Origin: Sphingobium sp. CCH11-B1
GTDB taxonomy: Bacteria; Pseudomonadota; Alphaproteobacteria; Sphingomonadales; Sphingomonadaceae
Direction of reading: 5' to 3'
Length of the DNA: 64,000 nt
Assembly (NCBI RefSeq): GCF_001556865.1
Contig: NZ_LSJY01000202.1
Span: 124,001 to 188,000, forward strand
Part shown: one piece after another, positions 61,012 to 64,000 of the stretch
Numbering within the stretch: position 1 is the first letter of the stretch
Layout of the letters: each line of letters begins with the position of its first letter
Translations under genes and position numbers: made by a program
Notes under the pieces: generated by a model
What the model was told of the DNA's origin: nothing
The model's input: the letters and a program-made list of their open reading frames with translations, nothing else
The model's database searches: none

Positions 61012-62331
61012 TTAACCGGCGTGCGAAGGCTGCGGATCGGCGCCCATGCCGGGCAGCGCATCCTCTTCGCCTTTTATGTTGTGGCGATTAAGCACCGATT
61101 CCGTGATCGATCCCGGCAGCGGCAACGGCTTTTCGAAGCGCGCGATGAGCGGCAGGATGATGAGGAAGTGCGCGAAATAATAAGCTGCCGCGACCTGTGA
61201 GATCATCACATAGGGCTCTTCCGCCGGCGCGCCGCCGCAATAGCCCAGGATCAGCACGTCGAGGATGAGGATCCAGAAGAACTTCTTGAAAGTGGGGCGG
61301 TAGTTACCCGACCGCACCGGCGACGTGTCGAGCCAGGGCAGGAAGAAAAGCAGCAGGATCGAGGCGAACATCGCCAGCACGCCCAGCAGCTTTGCCGGCA
61401 CGAAGAAGAAGTCCACCGTGAAGGCGCGCAGGATCGCGTAGAAGGGCCAGAAATACCATTCCGGCACGATGTGCGCGGGCGTCGAGAGCGGGTTCGCCTC
61501 GATATAATTGTCCGGGTGGCCCAGATAATTGGGCGCGAAGAACAGCATGATCGCAAAGAGGATCAGGAACACGCCGACTCCGAAGCCATCCTTGGCGGTG
61601 TAATAGGGGTGGAAAGGCACGGTGTCCTGCGGCCCCTTCACCTCAACGCCGGTCGGGTTCGACGATCCCGGGATGTGCAGCGCCCAGATGTGCAGGATGA
61701 TGACGCCTGCGATGACGAAGGGCAGCAGGAAGTGCAGCGAGAAGAAACGGTTCAGGGACGCGTTGCCCGGCGCGAAACCACCGAGCAGCCAGGTCTGGAT
61801 CGGCTCGCCGACCACAGGGATCGCGCCGAACAGGCCGGTGATGACCTTCGCCCCCCAATAGCTCATCTGCCCCCAGGGCAGCACATAACCCATGAAGGCG
61901 GTGGCCATCATGAGAAGGAAGATGACGAGGCCCAGCAGCCACACCATTTCGCGCGGCGCTTTATACGACCCGTAGAACAGGCCGCGGAAGATATGGAGAT
62001 AGACGACGATGAAGAAGAAGCTCGCGCCGTTGGCGTGCGCATAGCGCATCAGCCAGCCGGCGTTGACATCGCGCATCGTCTGCTCGACCGTGCCGAACGC
62101 GACCAGGTCGTTCGCGCCATAATGCATCGCCATGACGACGCCAGTGACGATCTGGATCACCAGCGCAAGGCCCGCGAGCACGCCGAAATTCCAGAAATAG
62201 TTGAGGTTGCGCGGCACGGGATAGCCCGCGCCGATCGCATTGTAGACGAGGCGCGGAAGCGGCAGCTTTTCGTCCACCCACTGCATCAGCGGATGCTTTG
62301 GCGTGTAATGTTCAGCCCAGGGAAAGCTCAT
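61012..62331 (-). CDS. petB: Cytochrome b of the bc1 complex
   Basis: A 439-residue eight-helix protein. Haem-ligand His residues are in GVVMAMHYG and [18 protein letters not shown] (first pair) and [19 protein letters not shown] (second). [16 protein letters not shown] carries the PEWY quinol-site motif. It starts 11 bases after petA and ends 14 before petC. The C-terminal extension is usual for alphaproteobacteria. Confidence 0.97.
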   Translation of the reverse strand: MSFPWAEHYTPKHPLMQWVDEKLPLPRLVYNAIGAGYPVPRNLNYFWNFGVLAGLALVIQIVTGVVMAMHYGANDLVAFGTVEQTMRDVNAGWLMRYAHANGASFFFIVVYLHIFRGLFYGSYKAPREMVWLLGLVIFLLMMATAFMGYVLPWGQMSYWGAKVITGLFGAIPVVGEPIQTWLLGGFAPGNASLNRFFSLHFLLPFVIAGVIILHIWALHIPGSSNPTGVEVKGPQDTVPFHPYYTAKDGFGVGVFLILFAIMLFFAPNYLGHPDNYIEANPLSTPAHIVPEWYFWPFYAILRAFTVDFFFVPAKLLGVLAMFASILLLFFLPWLDTSPVRSGNYRPTFKKFFWILILDVLILGYCGGAPAEEPYVMISQVAAAYYFAHFLIILPLIARFEKPLPLPGSITESVLNRHNIKGEEDALPGMGADPQPSHAG

Positions 62332-62342
62332 CGTTTCTTACC

Positions 62343-62909
62343 TCAGCCTACGAGAATGGCGGTGTCGGAAGTGAAGCTGAACTTCGGAACTTCCAGATTC
62401 TTGGGCGCGGGGCCTTTGCGGATTCGCGCGGCGGTATCGTAGGACGATCCGTGGCAGGGGCAGAAATAACCGCCAAACTCGCCGCGATTCTCACCCTCGC
62501 CCGCACCCAGCGGCACGCAGCCCAGGTGAGTGCACACGCCCATGGTGATCAGCCACTGCTTCTTGCCATCGACGGTGCGCTCTTCCAGCGTCTGCGGATC
62601 GCGCAGAGTGGAAGGATCGACCTTGTCCGCTTCCGCGATTTCCTTCTCGGTCAACTGCCGCACGAACAGCGGCTGCGAGCGGAAGGTGGTCTTGATCGCC
62701 TGGCCCGGCTGGATCGCCGAAAGATCGACCTCTGTCGAAGCAAGCGCCAGCACGTCGGCACTGGGGTTCATCTGGTCGATAAGCGGCAAGACAACCGCAA
62801 CCGCGCCAACCCCGGCGAAGCTGACCGCAGCGATATTGATAAAATCGCGGCGACGCACACCTTCTTCGCCGGATAGATCGTGACCGTCAGAATGCTCTAC
62901 GCTCGCCAT
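62343..62909 (-). CDS. petA: Rieske iron-sulfur protein of the bc1 complex
   Basis: A 188-residue protein with a VRRRDFINIAAVSFAG twin-arginine membrane anchor and the 2Fe-2S ligand motifs CTHLGC near 121 and CPCHGS near 150. Tat export of the folded, cluster-bearing domain is expected. First gene of petABC; divergent from trmL. Confidence 0.97.
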   Translation of the reverse strand: MASVEHSDGHDLSGEEGVRRRDFINIAAVSFAGVGAVAVVLPLIDQMNPSADVLALASTEVDLSAIQPGQAIKTTFRSQPLFVRQLTEKEIAEADKVDPSTLRDPQTLEERTVDGKKQWLITMGVCTHLGCVPLGAGEGENRGEFGGYFCPCHGSSYDTAARIRKGPAPKNLEVPKFSFTSDTAILVG

Positions 62910-63113
62910 GCACCTCTACCCTTGCAAGACTTCCCTGGCACACCGCATGCCGTTACCGGCGCTGATTATCAAGGGAAATGGGTCGCCGGTCATGGCTGCC
63001 CCGCCTTCCCCCCGGCGTGGTTCGAGGGCCTGATAACCGGACTGCAAGCGCTTTGCCAACAGCAAACTCGCGCGCACTATGACAATTTGCCGCAGTGCAT
63101 TAAGGCGCTGCCC

Positions 63114-63572
63114 ATGCGTATCGCCCTTTATCAACCGGAGATCGCCGGCAATGTCGGCGCAATTTTGCGCCTCGCGGCCTGCTTTTCCGTGCCTGTGGAC
63201 ATCATCATGCCGACGGGTTTCGCTTTTTCCGACGCGCGGCTGAAACGTGCGGCCATGGATTATGGGGAGGCCGCCGACGTGACCCGCCATGCCAATTTCG
63301 CGGCATTCGACGACGAAAGGCGTGCGCGTGGCAGGCGACTGCTCCTGATGAGCGCCCATGCCTCGCAGCGTTTGCCCGACGTGCGGTTTCAGCGGGACGA
63401 CGTCTTGCTGATGGGATCGGAAAGCGCGGGCGTGCCGCCCGAAGTGCGCGACTTGGCCGATATTCGTGTGCGCATTCCTATGGCGGCGGGTTTCCGGTCG
63501 CTCAACGTGGCCGTTTCCACCGGCATCGCCATTGCCGAAGCACTGCGCCAGACCGAAAGCTTCCCATCATGA
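63114..63572 (+). CDS. trmL: tRNA (cytidine(34)-2'-O)-methyltransferase
   Basis: A 152-residue SPOUT methyltransferase for the wobble base of tRNA-Leu. [21 protein letters not shown] at the start, [11 protein letters not shown] and [16 protein letters not shown] at the knotted SAM site fit TrmL in length and motif. ATG 63114 starts directly at the domain; the longer ORF upstream is not supported. The stop overlaps the hemF start by 4 bases. Confidence 0.93.
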   Translation: MRIALYQPEIAGNVGAILRLAACFSVPVDIIMPTGFAFSDARLKRAAMDYGEAADVTRHANFAAFDDERRARGRRLLLMSAHASQRLPDVRFQRDDVLLMGSESAGVPPEVRDLADIRVRIPMAAGFRSLNVAVSTGIAIAEALRQTESFPS

Positions 63573-64000
63573 CCAATCCCGTTCCTTCCGTACCCTTCGC
63601 CCTCGATCCGCGTCAGCAGGCCGCGCGCGCCTGGTTCGAATCGCTTCGAGACCGCATCTGCGCCGAGTTCGAGGCGATCGAGCGGGAGGCCGGGAGCGAT
63701 GCGCGCTTCGACTTCACGCCCTGGGACCGCGAAGCGGCAGGCCAGGCCCCCGGCGAAGGCGGCGGCGGCGTGCGCGGCGTCATGAAGGGGCAGGTTTTCG
63801 AAAAGGTCGGCGTGAACGTCTCCACCGTGGGCGGCGAGTTCGCGCCGGGATTTGCCGAGACGATCCATGGCGCGGCGGAAAACCCTGCCTTCTTCGCCAC
63901 CGGCATCAGCCTGGTCGCGCACATGGCCAATCCGAACGTGCCCGCGGTGCACATGAACACCCGCTACCTCGTCACGACCAAGGCCTGGTTCGGCGGCGGC
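63569..64000 (+). CDS. hemF: Oxygen-dependent coproporphyrinogen III oxidase, 3' truncated by window edge
   Basis: The first 144 residues of HemF, which decarboxylates coproporphyrinogen III to protoporphyrinogen IX. The [20 protein letters not shown] segment, VSTVGGEF and [15 protein letters not shown] are diagnostic. It is translationally coupled to trmL and continues past the window. Confidence 0.95.
   Translation, partial: MTNPVPSVPFALDPRQQAARAWFESLRDRICAEFEAIEREAGSDARFDFTPWDREAAGQAPGEGGGGVRGVMKGQVFEKVGVNVSTVGGEFAPGFAETIHGAAENPAFFATGISLVAHMANPNVPAVHMNTRYLVTTKAWFGGG

Overview
The window is high-GC DNA, with no plasmid or phage markers, from an alphaproteobacterium. It most resembles a sphingomonad (Sphingobium, Sphingomonas or a close relative). 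Supporting signs are the CpdR response regulator divergent from an N-formylglutamate amidohydrolase, several TonB-dependent receptors, a Zymomonas-type glucose-fructose oxidoreductase, the petABC-apt arrangement, and short GC-rich hairpin repeats of the kind seen in this order. Most of the sequence is chromosomal housekeeping. Four accessory blocks stand out.

Layout. 0-15 kb: the 3' part of an aminotransferase, an ABC ATPase, a decayed DUF559 endonuclease, nadB, an alpha/beta hydrolase, a lipoprotein class-A beta-lactamase-like hydrolase, an outer-membrane barrel, polA, a small zinc-ribbon protein with a Bax-inhibitor-1 protein, cysS and an ABC-F ATPase. 14.5-18.1 kb: an ECF sigma factor and anti-sigma factor divergent from a secreted subtilase, followed by a Gly-rich secreted protein. 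Three matching promoter-like elements (GGATGm, 16 nt, CGTT) tie these into one predicted regulon. 18-22 kb: a Fur-type siderophore receptor unit, a frameshifted 3-hydroxyisobutyrate-dehydrogenase-type gene and a candidate two-hairpin small RNA. 22-37.5 kb: a carbohydrate locus. Two ~1,010-residue paralogues (two beta-helix domains plus a C-terminal SMP-30/gluconolactonase-like domain) flank a TonB receptor. Next to them are gluconokinase, a FadR-type regulator, a GntP gluconate permease, a LuxR-type HTH protein, a Tat-exported glucose-fructose oxidoreductase-like enzyme and another beta-helix protein. 37.5-49 kb: lptA, lptC, an RNase D-like exonuclease, an RGG-box tandem cold-shock protein, terC, fbp, an acyltransferase, N-formylglutamate amidohydrolase, cpdR, dctA and tRNA-Val. 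49.3-58.7 kb: a tightly coupled nine-gene glycan operon (split transketolase, rfbF, rfbG, SDR, GtrA, GT2, two large membrane proteins). 58.9-64 kb: MTA/SAH nucleosidase, apt, petCBA, trmL and the start of hemF.

Two gene systems look most novel. The first is the carbohydrate locus. Its parts suggest a periplasmic route: polymer degradation, oxidation of the released aldose to a lactone, lactone opening, gluconate import, phosphorylation and Entner-Doudoroff catabolism. A palindromic motif shared by two promoters may co-regulate it. The second is the glycan operon. CDP-4-keto-6-deoxyglucose enzymes occur without the RfbH dehydrase but with an intact split transketolase. This suggests a thiamine-dependent C-branched CDP-sugar that is loaded on a lipid carrier, flipped by GtrA and attached outside the inner membrane. 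Both are inferences from gene content. The ECF promoter set and the candidate sRNA are read directly from sequence symmetry and spacing.
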